From the NCBI RefSeq assembly GCF_003614885.1, contig NZ_QZMS01000018.1:19887-83886 (forward strand): DNA of 64,000 nt, read 5' to 3'. The notes beneath the pieces are model-generated. The model was not told the origin of the DNA and did not search any database. It saw nothing but the letters and a program-made list of their open reading frames with translations. Within the stretch, counting starts at the first letter, position 1, and each line of letters opens with the position of its first letter. Shown here one piece after another: positions 17,460 through 26,936 of this stretch. Made by a program: the position numbers and the translations under genes. The stretch comes from Photobacterium salinisoli (GTDB taxonomy: Bacteria > Pseudomonadota > Gammaproteobacteria > Enterobacterales > Vibrionaceae).

Positions 17460-17762
17460 TCAGCCAGGCATATGATGCGGCGGCACATAAAACTGTACCG
17501 GACGCAGCCCCTGAAAGGTGGCACATCCCTGATAGGCATCAGCACCGTCAGCTGAAAATTCAAATAAGTACAGGGTTTGCCAGCACCAGTTGCCTGCGTC
17601 ATCTTTCAGGCGGTGCGATCCTCTGGCCACACTGAGCACCTGCAACCCTAGCTGCTGGCAGCGTTGAGTAATAAATTGCTGGGCCAGCTCGCTCTGCCGC
17701 CTTTGCTGCCAGAACAGGTAGCCCAGTATGGCCAGTGCCAGTATGCCAAGTAAATTATCCAT
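17460..17762 (-). CDS. DUF3301 family membrane-anchored protein
   Basis: A 100-residue protein with one N-terminal membrane helix (LLGILALAILGYLFW) followed by a cytoplasmic QRRQSELAQQFITQRCQQLGLQVLSVAR-type segment, split here as QRRQSELAQQF and CQQLGLQVLS. This matches DUF3301, a family usually found next to DUF3549 in vibrios. The function is unknown. It lies 35 bases downstream of the DUF3549 gene on the same strand and is likely in one operon with it. Confidence 0.82.
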   Translation of the reverse strand: MDNLLGILALAILGYLFWQQRRQSELAQQFITQRCQQLGLQVLSVARGSHRLKDDAGNWCWQTLYLFEFSADGADAYQGCATFQGLRPVQFYVPPHHMPG

Positions 17763-17797
17763 CCGTGGGATGTCCTTTTTAGTTCCGTTTCATTGTT

Positions 17798-18844
17798 TTA
17801 TTGGCCGCGAGTGGCTTGTTGCAGCCGGGTAATGGCCTCAGTCAGCTCGGCATTGGCAGTGCTGTGCAGCACCTGCAACATAGTACCGCGTAGTGCTGGC
17901 AGCATGACGAGATCGGCAAACAGCTGATTGAATAAATTCTGATCCTGAGTCTGGGCCAGGCGCAGCAAAAACTGGCTGGCTGAATCTATGTCAGCTAACC
18001 CCTTCCAGCATCGGCCGGCAATGGCAACCAGCATTTCAGGATGGCAAAGTCCAGGCTTTGCCAGTATGCCCTGAAGCTCCCGGTTCAGCATAGCCGTCTC
18101 GGCACCTGACATGGCACGCAGCAACGCAGACAACAGGAAAATGTCGGTTTCTTGTGCAGCGAGCTCGTGTTGAATACGTTCAGCCAGACGCTCAGACAGC
18201 GCCACAGGCAGCTCACAGTGTTCCAGACAGCCCAGCAACGCGTACAGCGGCGTCATAGGGAGATTCTGCAGCGCCTTGCGCAGGGCGGTCGCGTTATTTT
18301 CCTGCTTCATACGGGCGCAGATATCTGCCAGTCCCTGTAAGCCGACGCCCTGCCATTGTGCCCAATCCAGTTTACCGCTGAGATAGACCTGAGCATGTTC
18401 GTAATACTGGCTGGCTGGCAACGCCAGTTGCTGACGCAAATGGGCGTGGAAGATCGCCATTTTGTCGTCTTTTGGCTTGAAGGTGTACGGGTTGGCCGCC
18501 AGCTTTTCCTGCTCTTCTTCTGTCGGCACTGCATTGAGAGTGGCGCCCATGGCTTCGATGACATACTTAATGAAATCACCGACTGCAGCCTGTTTGAGTA
18601 AGCCCCGCTCATCCAGCGGCAGCCTGAGGAACCAGATCCACGGAGGATTGCCCGGCTGCCAGAATGAAATCGACAGGTGAGCATGCTGCTGTAACGGCCA
18701 TGGATAAGGCTGGCGGTTATCTTCAACTGCTTTGAAGGTGTCTCGCTCGATTTCACAGACCCGGCGGCCCAGATCGAAAATCTTATACTGGCATCCGGCA
18801 TTGTCCAACAGTTGGGTCAGGGTGTGAAATTTATCCATGGGCAT
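17798..18844 (-). CDS. DUF3549 family protein
   Basis: A 348-residue soluble protein matching DUF3549 (start MDKFHTLTQLLDNAGCQYK, then FDLGRRVCEIE and SFWQPGNPPWIWFLRLPLDE). The second half consists of helical repeats. The start is ATG 18844, preceded by AGGAG nine bases upstream; ATG 18838 is in frame too. The function is unknown. It is divergent from yqcC. Confidence 0.82.
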   Translation of the reverse strand: MPMDKFHTLTQLLDNAGCQYKIFDLGRRVCEIERDTFKAVEDNRQPYPWPLQQHAHLSISFWQPGNPPWIWFLRLPLDERGLLKQAAVGDFIKYVIEAMGATLNAVPTEEEQEKLAANPYTFKPKDDKMAIFHAHLRQQLALPASQYYEHAQVYLSGKLDWAQWQGVGLQGLADICARMKQENNATALRKALQNLPMTPLYALLGCLEHCELPVALSERLAERIQHELAAQETDIFLLSALLRAMSGAETAMLNRELQGILAKPGLCHPEMLVAIAGRCWKGLADIDSASQFLLRLAQTQDQNLFNQLFADLVMLPALRGTMLQVLHSTANAELTEAITRLQQATRGQ

Positions 18845-18986
18845 GCTACTGGGCTCCTAGAGTTTGACGGCTTATGGTGGCGCATTATAGGGAGTTGAGC
18901 GTGAAGATGGTATCCTTGCGCGCCAGTTGTCCGGCTGAGCTCACCCTCAGCTATCAAGTGAGTTATGTTGATCCAGGAGTACAGCA

Positions 18987-19313
18987 TTGGATTGTTACGA
19001 AAAAACCACCCGTTTACTGGTACGGTTAGAACAGCAGTTACGCAGGCAAGGACTGTGGCAGCACAGCCCGCCCAGTGAGGAAGCGCTGGCCAGCACTGAG
19101 CCATTTGCCATTGATACGCTGACATGTGCCGAATGGCTGCAATGGATTTTTCTGCCCCGTATGTATCATTTGGTCGAGGAAAGGCTGATGTTGCCGACTC
19201 AGTTCAATATTTACCCTTACGCGGAAGAGTCCGCCAAACTGGAACCTGAACTGGCCGGTGTGTTGCCGCTGATTGCTGAACTGGATCACTGGCTGGGCGG
19301 CGCGAACCAATGA
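18987..19313 (+). CDS. yqcC: YqcC family protein
   Basis: A 108-residue protein of the YqcC family, with FAIDTLTCAEWLQWIFLPRM as the characteristic centre. The start is a TTG codon with AGGAGT six bases upstream. The stop overlaps the truC start by four bases (ATGA), so the two are translationally coupled, as in E. coli yqcC-truC. The molecular function is unknown; co-conservation with a tRNA modification gene is the only hint. Confidence 0.88.
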   Translation: MDCYEKTTRLLVRLEQQLRRQGLWQHSPPSEEALASTEPFAIDTLTCAEWLQWIFLPRMYHLVEERLMLPTQFNIYPYAEESAKLEPELAGVLPLIAELDHWLGGANQ

Positions 19314-20062
19314 CAGAGCCAAATACTGAACTTGAGATCCTGTACCAGGATGAATATCTGGTAGCCGTCAACAAACCGGCCGGCATGCTGGTGCACCGTT
19401 CCTGGCTTGATCGTCACGAAACCCGTTTTGTGATGCAGACCCTGCGTGATCAGCTCGGTGGACAGCATGTGTTTCCGTTACACCGGCTCGACAAACCGAC
19501 CTCTGGCGTACTGTTATTTGCACTCTCAAGCGAGATGGCCGCTGAGATGATGCCAAAATTTGCGGGCCGGGAGGTGAATAAAACCTATCATGCTGTGGTA
19601 CGGGGCTGGGTGAAAGAAGCTGCAGTCCTGGATTATCCGCTCAAAGAAGAGCTGGATAAGATGAGCGACAAGCGGGCCTTGCAGGACAAAGCGCCGCAGG
19701 AAGCTGTCACCGCGTATCGTCCGCTCGCCAGAGTGGAAACCCAGATCCCTGTCGGCCGTTATGCGACCAGCCGCTATACCCTGATTGAAATGAAACCGGA
19801 AACCGGCCGTAAACACCAGCTGCGCCGGCACATGCATCATCTGAGTCATCATATCATTGGTGATGTGAACCATGGTGATGGCCGGCACAATCGCATGTTC
19901 AGGGAAAATTATGACTGTCACCGACTGATGCTGCATGCTTCTGCGCTGCAATTTATTCATCCGGTTACCGGTCTGCCGATAGAGATTCGTGCATCCGTGG
20001 ATCAAAGCTGGCAGAGTGTGATGCAGGCCTTCCAATGGCCGCTGTCTTATCTGGACGAATAA
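19310..20062 (+). CDS. truC: tRNA pseudouridine(65) synthase TruC
   Basis: An RluA-family pseudouridine synthase that modifies U65 of tRNA-Ile and tRNA-Asp. The catalytic Asp is in PLHRLDKPTSGVLLFAL, and the family motif GRKHQLRRHMHHLSHHI is present. The product is 250 residues without an S4 domain, as expected for TruC. It overlaps yqcC by four bases and is followed by the flavodoxin gene yqcA, the E. coli order. Confidence 0.95.
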   Translation: MTEPNTELEILYQDEYLVAVNKPAGMLVHRSWLDRHETRFVMQTLRDQLGGQHVFPLHRLDKPTSGVLLFALSSEMAAEMMPKFAGREVNKTYHAVVRGWVKEAAVLDYPLKEELDKMSDKRALQDKAPQEAVTAYRPLARVETQIPVGRYATSRYTLIEMKPETGRKHQLRRHMHHLSHHIIGDVNHGDGRHNRMFRENYDCHRLMLHASALQFIHPVTGLPIEIRASVDQSWQSVMQAFQWPLSYLDE

Positions 20063-20182
20063 AATCATCGTTTTTGATTGCAGGATCGCGCATTTGTGTT
20101 TCGGCATTTGCATCTGACAGGTACAGCGTTCAGAGTAATCTCAGGTTTTTGAAATTTATACAGGGAGTGAGGTGTGACTGTG

Positions 20183-20638
20183 ATGGCAACGATTGGTGTA
20201 TTTGTGGGCTCCGTGTTTGGCGGGGCTGAGGAAGTTGCTGAAGAAATCGTCAGCGAGCTGAAAACCCATGGCCACGATGCGGAACTGTTCACAGATCCCA
20301 GTCTGGATGATTTTCTTGCTTACCGGGATCAGGTCGCGCTGGTGGTTACTTCCACCACAGGACAGGGGGAGATCCCCGAAAACCTGTTACCGCTGTTTAC
20401 TGCGCTGAATGATCAGTTCCCGCTGATGCCGTCGCTCAACTATGGCGTGATAGCGATGGGGGATTCCAGTTACGGTGAGGACAGATACTGTGGCGGTGGC
20501 CGGCAGTTTGACGCATTACTTCAGGAGCTGCAGGCTAAGCCCGTGACTTCGCGTCTGGATATTGATGCCTGCGTCAATTTTGATCCGGCGGAAGCGGCGC
20601 TGCCCTGGCTGCAGGATTTTATGAAAAAAGTGCAGTAA
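20183..20638 (+). CDS. yqcA: Flavodoxin YqcA (MioC-like)
   Basis: A short flavodoxin of about 151 residues that binds FMN and transfers electrons. The phosphate loop GSVFGGAEEVAEEIV is a variant of the usual T-x-T/S-G-N-T loop. The downstream flavin-binding segments VVTSTTGQGEIPENLLPLF and VIAMGDSSYG are typical. The start is ATG 20183 (MATIGVFVGS, as in YqcA); a GTG at 20174 with GGGAG in front is a fair alternative. It is the last gene of the yqcC-truC-yqcA series. Confidence 0.9.
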   Translation: MATIGVFVGSVFGGAEEVAEEIVSELKTHGHDAELFTDPSLDDFLAYRDQVALVVTSTTGQGEIPENLLPLFTALNDQFPLMPSLNYGVIAMGDSSYGEDRYCGGGRQFDALLQELQAKPVTSRLDIDACVNFDPAEAALPWLQDFMKKVQ

Positions 20639-20664
20639 TTCAAGTCGCTCACACAGCAGTATTC

Positions 20665-20694
20665 AAACAGGGCACCACAGCAGGTGCCCTGTTT
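20665..20694. terminator. Terminator between convergent yqcA and yaeH
   Basis: AAACAGGGCACC and GGTGCCCTGTTT form a perfect 12-bp stem with a 6-nt loop. The A/T ends of the stem serve as T-runs for both strands. Confidence 0.75.
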
Positions 20695-20709
20695 CTGACT
20701 TACGACTTA

Positions 20710-21090
20710 TCACTTCAGTTTGGCCAGATCGGATTCGATCTCGGCAATTTTATGGCTGACCACCTGTTCCAGATGGCGTAAATCGTCCAGAATCTTTTTC
20801 TTGATGTCGACATCGGTGTGGCGTTTTTTGGTGATTTTATCTAGCTCGTCGGTCACAAAAGTCAGCTTGCGGTTGATCTCCGAGACTTCCTTGGCTTCAC
20901 GGTTGCCGCTGTTTACGATGACAGACTTAGACTGGCGTTGAAATTTGAACTTCATGCTTTTGGCAAAAAGCTCTCCTTTTGCTTTGGCGAAGTAGATTTT
21001 CAGAATGTCATTCGCAGCTTCCTGGCGCAGACTATAACTTTCAATGCGTTCAGGGTGTTCGATGCCCAGGCTGGTAAGGTTGGGGTACAT
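20710..21090 (-). CDS. yaeH: UPF0325/DUF3461 protein YaeH
   Basis: A 126-residue protein closely matching E. coli YaeH along its length ([20 protein letters not shown], then [14 protein letters not shown] and [15 protein letters not shown]). No function is known. It lies downstream of glnD on the same strand, separated by about 200 bases in which I see no gene. In E. coli yaeH also lies near the glnD-map region. Confidence 0.9.
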   Translation of the reverse strand: MYPNLTSLGIEHPERIESYSLRQEAANDILKIYFAKAKGELFAKSMKFKFQRQSKSVIVNSGNREAKEVSEINRKLTFVTDELDKITKKRHTDVDIKKKILDDLRHLEQVVSHKIAEIESDLAKLK

Positions 21091-21256
21091 GGCGGCCTCG
21101 TGTTGTTTCAGTCAATAAACCGTCTGCGCTCAGTACAACAAATGCGAACCCAAGTGGCATTTCACTGGCGTTGATAGAGGCAGTTTGTTGCTACTCTAGC
21201 AATTTATGCGGGTTAAATCTTGCATGCGGCGCAGAATCTGCGTCAAGGATTCGCAA

Positions 21257-21284
21257 CAGCCCGTCATGTTTCGATGACGGGCTG
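21257..21284 (-). terminator. Hairpin after glnD
   Basis: CAGCCCGTCAT and ATGACGGGCTG form an 11-bp stem directly after the glnD stop on the minus strand. Only TTGCG follows, so the terminator is weak. The stretch 21091-21256 up to yaeH holds no other recognised feature. Confidence 0.5.
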
Positions 21285-21294
21285 ACTGCTTCGG

Positions 21295-23940
21295 CTATGT
21301 CGCGTCGTCAATACGTTCAATCAATGCCGCCTTGAGCGCCGACTCCTGCTCTGTGGTCAGTTGCTGACCTTCCTCATTGACCAGAATAAAAAAGTCTTCT
21401 GCTCGTTCCCCTATGGTGGTGATCTTGGCGGCCTGCAGACTGACATTCAAGTCTGCAAACACTGAGCCTATCCGGGCAAGCAGTCCCGGCATGTCCAGCG
21501 CCACCAGCTCCATCATGGTCTTTTTGCCGGTTTTGGTTGGCAGAAAATCGACCTGGGTTTTGACGTTGAAATGGCGCAGTTTGCGCGGCGGACGCTTATT
21601 GCGCCGCACCGACACCATAGTGTCCAGGGCATGGATAAGATCGTCCCGAACTGTGGCGCGGCGGTTGTCCGTCAGGGGATCGCCGTTTGGATCGAGCACC
21701 ATGAAGGTATCTAAGGTGTAGCCATCTTTACTGGTCATGATTTGTGCATCATGAACGCTGAGGTTTTTCTTATCCAGCTCGGCCACGACAATGGCAAACA
21801 GCTTGGCTTTGTCCCGGCTGTATACGAACACTTCGGTACCGCCACGGGTCGGCTTTTTGCTGATCAGGATCAGCGGCTCATCCGGATTCTCATGTTTCAG
21901 CAGCGCTTCGGCATGCCAGGCAATCTGCTGGTGGGTGTGACGCAGAAAATAGTCGGCTTTAAAACGTTGCCAGAGCACGTCGACTTCACGCTGGCTGAAG
22001 CCCTGGCTGCGCAGCAGGGCAGAGGCCATCTGCTGGTTGTGACGAATACGTTCGCGGACATCGGGCGGGTTTTCAAGGCCGCGGCGCAGCGCTTTCTGGC
22101 TGGAGTAATACAGCTCGGCCAGCAAGGTGCGCTTCCAGCTGTTCCACAGCTCCTGATTGGTGGCGCAGATATCTGCCACAGTCAGGCAAATCAGATAATC
22201 CAATCGCTCCTCATCGCGCACTGCCTTGGCAAATTCCGTGATCACATCCGGATCATAGATGTCTCTGCGCTGAGCGGTGACAGACATCAGCAGGTGATTT
22301 TTGACCAGCCAGGTGACCAGATTGGCTTCCGGACGGGACAGACCATGCTCAAGACAGAAACGGTAGGCGTCGTCTGCCCCGAGCTCGGAATGGTCGCCAC
22401 CTCGTCCTTTGGCGATGTCGTGGAAAATTGCCGCCAGTATCAGCAATTCTTTTTTCTGAATACGCGGATACACTTCACAGCAGATAGGGTGCAACTCCCG
22501 GTTGGTCGGATCGCTGAATTTGTTCATGTGTTTGAGCAGGCGGACACTGTGCTCATCAACGGTATAAACGTGGAACAGATCGAACTGCATTTGCCCGACG
22601 ATTTGGCTCCACTGTGGCAGATAAGCGGCAAGCACACCGTGGCGGTGCATCAGGCGGAAAGCTTTGTTCAGGGCATTTGGCTGGCGCACCAGTGCCATGA
22701 ATTTTTCGCGGGCTTCAGGAATATCGACCAAAAAGCGGTTCAGACGCCGGCGAGCAGTGCGTAACTGGCGCAGCGTGGGGGCTGAAATGCCTTCTATCTC
22801 TGAATTGCCTGCGATATGCAGGAACATGTCGAGAATGGTTTCCGGACGCGCCTGAAACAGAGCGGGTTTCCTGGCTTCGATCAGGTTGCCGACCAGGCGG
22901 AAATCCTCGTCCAGATCGACGATGGCTAACTCGTCACCGTTTTTTAGTATCGCCTGATCAAACAGCTGCAGCAGCATTTTGTTGAGCTCGGCCACACGCC
23001 TGAGCGTCCGGTAAAACTCTTTCATCATCATTTCGACCGGCTTGTTGCCTTCCCCTTCGTAGCCCAGCTTTTGTGCGACGGAAGCCTGATGCTCGAAGGT
23101 CAGTCGGTTATCGTAACGTTTGAGTTCGCAATGCAGAGCAAAACGGATGCGCCACAGAGAGGCCTGACATTCATACAGCTCACGGTATTCAGCATCGGTC
23201 AGGAATCCGAACCGACTCATTTCCAGCAGATTGGTCGCGCCAAAATGGCGGCGGGCGACCCAGCTCAGGGTGTGAATGTCACGCAGACCGCCAGGGCTGG
23301 ATTTGATATCAGGTTCCAGATTATAGGTGGTGTCGTGATAACGGGCATGGCGGATGCGCTGTTCTTCGACTTTGGCACGGTAGAAGGCTTCGCTTGGCCA
23401 GAATTTGCCGGAATTGACCTGATCCTGTAATTGCAGAAAGCTGTCTTCACTGCCGCACAGCAAGCGCGCTTCCTGGAGATTGGTGGCTACGGTCAAATCT
23501 TCCAGCCCGATATTGATACACTCTTCAACGGTACGGACGCTGTGACCCACTTCCAGCTTGAGATCCCACAATAAGGTCAGAAACTCACTGATTTGTTTCC
23601 CCGTGTGGTTATCAAGCGGGGTGGCACTGAGCAGCAGGATGTCGACGTCAGACAAGGGATGCAGCTCGCCGCGACCGTATCCGCCGACTGCAACCAGCGA
23701 GAGATCGTCGCGCTGATTGAGGCCGAACTGAGGCCAGAGATGGCGAAGCAGCCGGTCAATACAGCCCGCTCTGGCTTCAACCAGCTCGGTCACAGGAACA
23801 TGCTGGGAGAACAGCAACTGCTGCTGCTCGTTGAATTGCTCCAGCTCTTCTTTGAGCATGGTAAGAAGCTGAGCTGTGTCTTCGCAGCTGGCTGGGGTGT
23901 GAGGTTCGGATTGAATCTGTGTCATTGCTGTCCATGCCAT
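21295..23940 (-). CDS. glnD: Bifunctional PII uridylyltransferase/uridylyl-removing enzyme GlnD
   Basis: Senses glutamine and uridylylates or deuridylylates the PII proteins, the top of the nitrogen regulation cascade. Domains in order: nucleotidyltransferase with GGYGRGELHPLSDVDILLL (about residues 85-105), a helical linker, an HD domain (AAIFHDIAKGRGGDHSELG, about residue 505), and two C-terminal ACT domains (FVYSRDKAKLFAIVVAELD and MELVALDMPGLLARIGSVF). The length of 881 residues is usual. ATG 23925 (MTQIQSEP) is a possible later start. Confidence 0.97.
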   Translation of the reverse strand: MAWTAMTQIQSEPHTPASCEDTAQLLTMLKEELEQFNEQQQLLFSQHVPVTELVEARAGCIDRLLRHLWPQFGLNQRDDLSLVAVGGYGRGELHPLSDVDILLLSATPLDNHTGKQISEFLTLLWDLKLEVGHSVRTVEECINIGLEDLTVATNLQEARLLCGSEDSFLQLQDQVNSGKFWPSEAFYRAKVEEQRIRHARYHDTTYNLEPDIKSSPGGLRDIHTLSWVARRHFGATNLLEMSRFGFLTDAEYRELYECQASLWRIRFALHCELKRYDNRLTFEHQASVAQKLGYEGEGNKPVEMMMKEFYRTLRRVAELNKMLLQLFDQAILKNGDELAIVDLDEDFRLVGNLIEARKPALFQARPETILDMFLHIAGNSEIEGISAPTLRQLRTARRRLNRFLVDIPEAREKFMALVRQPNALNKAFRLMHRHGVLAAYLPQWSQIVGQMQFDLFHVYTVDEHSVRLLKHMNKFSDPTNRELHPICCEVYPRIQKKELLILAAIFHDIAKGRGGDHSELGADDAYRFCLEHGLSRPEANLVTWLVKNHLLMSVTAQRRDIYDPDVITEFAKAVRDEERLDYLICLTVADICATNQELWNSWKRTLLAELYYSSQKALRRGLENPPDVRERIRHNQQMASALLRSQGFSQREVDVLWQRFKADYFLRHTHQQIAWHAEALLKHENPDEPLILISKKPTRGGTEVFVYSRDKAKLFAIVVAELDKKNLSVHDAQIMTSKDGYTLDTFMVLDPNGDPLTDNRRATVRDDLIHALDTMVSVRRNKRPPRKLRHFNVKTQVDFLPTKTGKKTMMELVALDMPGLLARIGSVFADLNVSLQAAKITTIGERAEDFFILVNEEGQQLTTEQESALKAALIERIDDAT

Positions 23941-24041
23941 GTTGAGGTATCAGTGACGGGCAATAAAGCCTTTTCCCAAGCCTTTGCTGGTGACTGGGGA
24001 AATTGTCGTCTCTTTACTCTAGCCTGAATTAGGGCAACAAA

Positions 24042-24064
24042 AAAGCCAGCAATGTGCTGGCTTT
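24042..24064 (-). terminator. map terminator
   Basis: AAAGCCAGC and GCTGGCTTT form a 9-bp stem; on the minus strand it is followed by a T-run (TTTTTTGTTG). It separates map from glnD, which is read in the same direction. Confidence 0.85.
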
Positions 24065-24101
24065 GAGTCAATGCTCAGTTGTGGTCTGATTGAGCTGCGG
24101 A

Positions 24102-24899
24102 TCAGGCGTTTTTCATCACCCGAGGCAGGCTTTCTTCTTTACGCAGGGTCAGGATTTCACAGCCGGTATCGGTGACCAGCAGTGTGTGTTCCCATTGTGC
24201 CGATTTCTTGCCATCGACTGTGTATACCGTCCAGCCGTCCTCATCATCAAGGAGGCAACCGAATTTACCGGCATTGATCATTGGCTCGATGGTAAAACAC
24301 ATACCCGCTTTCAGTACCGTGCGATCGGCGTTTTTGTAATGGACGACCTGCGGCTCTTCATGGAATTCATCGCCGATGCCGTGGCCACAGTAGTCTCTGA
24401 CAATGGTGAAACGGCTGTTGCCGTTTTTGACAAACTTCTGGATTGTGGTGCCAATTTCGCCCAGCTTGGTGCCTGGCTTCACCTTTTTAATGGCCTGATA
24501 AAGGCTTTCCTGCGCGACACGGCACAGGCGCTTGTCTTCCAGAGAGACGTCACCCACTTCGAACATTTTAGAGGTATCGCCGTGGTAACCATCTTTAATG
24601 ACTGTGATATCAATGTTGATGATATCGCCATCCTTCAATATGTCTTGCTCGCTCGGAATACCGTGACACACCACATGATTGATCGACGTACAGATGGATT
24701 TAGGGAAACCGTGATAGTTCAGCGGAGCCGGGATCGCACCCTGAGTTTCGGTGATGTACTCATGACAAATCCGGTTCAGTTCTTCAGTGGATACGCCAGG
24801 TTTGACATACGGCTCAATCATTTCCAGTACGTCGGCGGCCAGCTGGCCGGCCACGCGCATTTTTTCAATTTCTTCAGCCGTCTTGATCTTAATGCTCAT
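24102..24899 (-). CDS. map: Type I methionine aminopeptidase
   Basis: Removes the initiator methionine from nascent proteins. The product is 265 residues in the pita-bread fold, with the metal ligands visible in NIDITVIKDGYHGDTS (two Asp), YCGHGIGDEFHEEP (His), FTIEPMI (Glu) and the final WEHTLLVT (Glu). It is divergent from rpsB, the conserved map/rpsB arrangement. Confidence 0.97.
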   Translation of the reverse strand: MSIKIKTAEEIEKMRVAGQLAADVLEMIEPYVKPGVSTEELNRICHEYITETQGAIPAPLNYHGFPKSICTSINHVVCHGIPSEQDILKDGDIINIDITVIKDGYHGDTSKMFEVGDVSLEDKRLCRVAQESLYQAIKKVKPGTKLGEIGTTIQKFVKNGNSRFTIVRDYCGHGIGDEFHEEPQVVHYKNADRTVLKAGMCFTIEPMINAGKFGCLLDDEDGWTVYTVDGKKSAQWEHTLLVTDTGCEILTLRKEESLPRVMKNA

Positions 24900-24989
24900 G
24901 CAAACTTCTCTGCTCTGTCAGTCTCTATACTTTATATGGTATCAGCGAGAGCGGAGGATGAAAACTGACTTTGGCCTGCGCAGAAGATT

Positions 24990-25024
24990 TTGACTGGATT
25001 TTTGCGGTCTGAATATGGTATAAA
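24990..25024 (+). promoter_or_regulatory. rpsB promoter
   Basis: TATAAA (25019-25024) with an extended -10 TGG in front is followed by a GC-rich discriminator GCGCGCC, as in stringently controlled ribosomal promoters. TTGACT (24990-24995) lies 23 bp upstream of TATAAA, or 18 bp upstream of the overlapping TATGGT. The exact pairing of elements is uncertain. Confidence 0.5.
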
Positions 25025-25110
25025 GCGCGCCGTAATTTGGCATATTGTGCTTCGGCGAAAGTCGGTACTGCGGGTCAGATTACGAAAACATTATTTTATT
25101 TAATCACTCA

Positions 25111-25226
25111 CACATATCGACACGTGCTCCGGGGTGCCCAAGACTTATGAGTAAGTCGGCCGTAACAAGGTCAAGGGTCGGTAGCATGGGATATGTGGAC
25201 GCCTAACCCCAATTGAGGAATATTCA
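25111..25226 (+). promoter_or_regulatory. Structured rpsB mRNA leader (S2-type autoregulatory element)
   Basis: The untranslated leader contains CACATATC (25111-25118), which pairs with GATATGTG (25190-25197) to close a domain. Inside is a hairpin GACTTA-TGAG-TAAGTC (25142-25157). Conserved single-strand blocks (GTGCTCCGGGGTGCCC, GGCCGTAACAAGG) surround it. Autoregulation of rpsB-tsf by S2 through its leader is known in E. coli and reported as conserved in gammaproteobacteria. The assignment here rests on position and fold. With the promoter it accounts for the 327 bases without a gene between map and rpsB. Confidence 0.7.
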
Positions 25227-25955
25227 ATGGCAACTGTATCAATGCGCGACATGCTGAAGGCTGGTGTACACTTTGGTCACCAAACCCGTTACTGGAACCC
25301 TAAGATGAAGCCATTCATCTTCGGTGCTCGTAACCGTGTACACATCATCAACCTTGAAAAAACTGTACCAATGTTCAACGAAGCGCTGGCAGAAATCAAC
25401 AAGATCGCTGCTCGCAAAGGTAAAATCCTGTTCGTTGGTACTAAGCGTGCTGCAAGCGAATCTATCAAAGAAGCAGCAAACAGCTGTGATCAGTACTACG
25501 TGAACAACCGTTGGTTGGGCGGTATGCTGACTAACTGGAAAACTGTTCGTCAGTCAATCAAGCGTCTGAAAGATCTGGAGACTCAGTCTACCGATGGTAC
25601 TTTCGACAAGCTGACTAAGAAAGAAGCGCTGATGCGTACTCGTGAAATGGAAAAACTGGAGAAATCTCTGGGCGGTATCAAGAACATGGGCGGTCTGCCA
25701 GACGCAATGTTCGTTATCGATGCTGATCACGAGCACATTGCTATCAAAGAAGCGAACAACCTGGGTATCCCAGTATTCTCTATCGTAGATACTAACTCTA
25801 ACCCAGACGGCGTAGATTACGTTATCCCAGGTAACGATGACGCAATCCGTGCTATCCAGCTGTACACAGGTGCTGTTGCAACTACTGTTACTGAAGCTCG
25901 TAACCAGGACATCGCTGTTCAGGCTGAGCAAGACGGTTTCGTAGAAGCTGAGTAA
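25227..25955 (+). CDS. rpsB: 30S ribosomal protein S2
   Basis: A structural protein of the small subunit, 242 residues, with the family start [20 protein letters not shown] and the [12 protein letters not shown] motif. Codon use is strongly biased to CGT, CTG, GTA and AAC, as in very highly expressed genes. GAGGAA precedes the ATG. It is followed by tsf after an attenuator-like hairpin. Confidence 0.98.
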   Translation: MATVSMRDMLKAGVHFGHQTRYWNPKMKPFIFGARNRVHIINLEKTVPMFNEALAEINKIAARKGKILFVGTKRAASESIKEAANSCDQYYVNNRWLGGMLTNWKTVRQSIKRLKDLETQSTDGTFDKLTKKEALMRTREMEKLEKSLGGIKNMGGLPDAMFVIDADHEHIAIKEANNLGIPVFSIVDTNSNPDGVDYVIPGNDDAIRAIQLYTGAVATTVTEARNQDIAVQAEQDGFVEAE

Positions 25956-26009
25956 TCAGTCGCTCCTTTGAGCATCTTAAGTTACCTTGTGTAAACTAAG
26001 TATGGTTAA

Positions 26010-26032
26010 CAGGGGCCGTTTACAGGCCCCTG
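26010..26032 (+). terminator. Terminator/attenuator between rpsB and tsf
   Basis: CAGGGGCC and GGCCCCTG form an 8-bp stem with a 7-nt loop, followed by ATTTTTA. A partial terminator at this place is known in E. coli, where it sets the S2 to EF-Ts ratio. Confidence 0.8.
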
Positions 26033-26069
26033 ATTTTTACACCAAGATTTGAAAACTGAGGATATAACA

Positions 26070-26915
26070 ATGGCAACAGTTACAGCTGCCCTGGTTAAAG
26101 AACTGCGTGAGCGTACTGGCGCAGGTATGATGGAATGTAAAAAAGCACTGGTTGAAGCAAATGCTGATATCGAGCTGGCCATCGAGAACATGCGTAAGAG
26201 CGGTGCTGCAAAAGCGGCTAAGAAAGCAGGTAACATCGCTGCTGAAGGTTCTATCATCATCAAGAACAACGACAATCTGGCTGCTCTGGTAGAAGTGAAC
26301 TGCCAGACTGACTTCGTTGCTAAAGACGGTAACTTCCTGACTTTCGCCAACGAAGTCGCTGATGCTGCACTGGCTAGCAAAGCTGACATCGCTGAACTGC
26401 AAGCTCAGTTCGAAGAGAAGCGTGTTGCACTGGTTGCAAAAATTGGTGAGAACATCTCTATCCGTCGTGTTGCTTACATCGAAGGTGAGAAAGTGGCTTC
26501 TTACCGTCACGGCGACCGTATCGGTGTTGTTGTTGCGGGTAACGGCGAAGACGAAACCCTGAAGCACATTGCAATGCACGTTGCAGCTTCACGCCCAGAG
26601 TACGTGAACCCAGAAGACGTACCTGCTGACGTGGTTGCAAAAGAGCGTGAAGTTCAGGTTGAAATCGCCATGAACGAAGGCAAGCCTCAAGAAATCGCTG
26701 AGAAGATGGTTGAAGGCCGCATGAAGAAGTTCACTGGTGAAGTCTCTCTGACTGGCCAGCCTTTCATCATGGAACCAAAGAAATCTGTAGGTGATTTCCT
26801 GAAAGAAAGCGGTGCTTCTGTTTCTACCTTTATCCGCCTGGAAGTAGGTGAAGGTATTGAGAAAGCAGAAGGCCTGAGCTTCGCTGAAGAAGTGGCTCTG
26901 GCGCAGAAAGGTTAA
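26070..26915 (+). CDS. tsf: Elongation factor Ts
   Basis: The nucleotide exchange factor for EF-Tu, 281 residues. The N-terminal UBA-like domain with [19 protein letters not shown] and the [14 protein letters not shown] segment, which contacts EF-Tu (TDFV motif), are typical. The ATG at 26070 with GAGGATATAACA upstream is the family start; seven extra codons to 26049 are rejected. Codon bias is as strong as in rpsB. Confidence 0.98.
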   Translation: MATVTAALVKELRERTGAGMMECKKALVEANADIELAIENMRKSGAAKAAKKAGNIAAEGSIIIKNNDNLAALVEVNCQTDFVAKDGNFLTFANEVADAALASKADIAELQAQFEEKRVALVAKIGENISIRRVAYIEGEKVASYRHGDRIGVVVAGNGEDETLKHIAMHVAASRPEYVNPEDVPADVVAKEREVQVEIAMNEGKPQEIAEKMVEGRMKKFTGEVSLTGQPFIMEPKKSVGDFLKESGASVSTFIRLEVGEGIEKAEGLSFAEEVALAQKG

Positions 26916-26936
26916 TCTTTCGCAAATTGCTTATAG

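Noticed and set aside
21742..22764. 340-codon plus-strand frame opposite glnD
   Set aside because: It is antisense to a fully conserved enzyme; long antisense frames are common in genes of this codon use and no protein family is recognisable.
24090..24968. 292-codon frame opposite map
   Set aside because: Antisense to a fully conserved gene, with no ribosome binding site or family features.
25111..25197. Possible tRNA gene before rpsB
   Set aside because: No cloverleaf with T-loop consensus (GTTCGA) or acceptor stem of seven pairs; position and fold suit an S2 leader.
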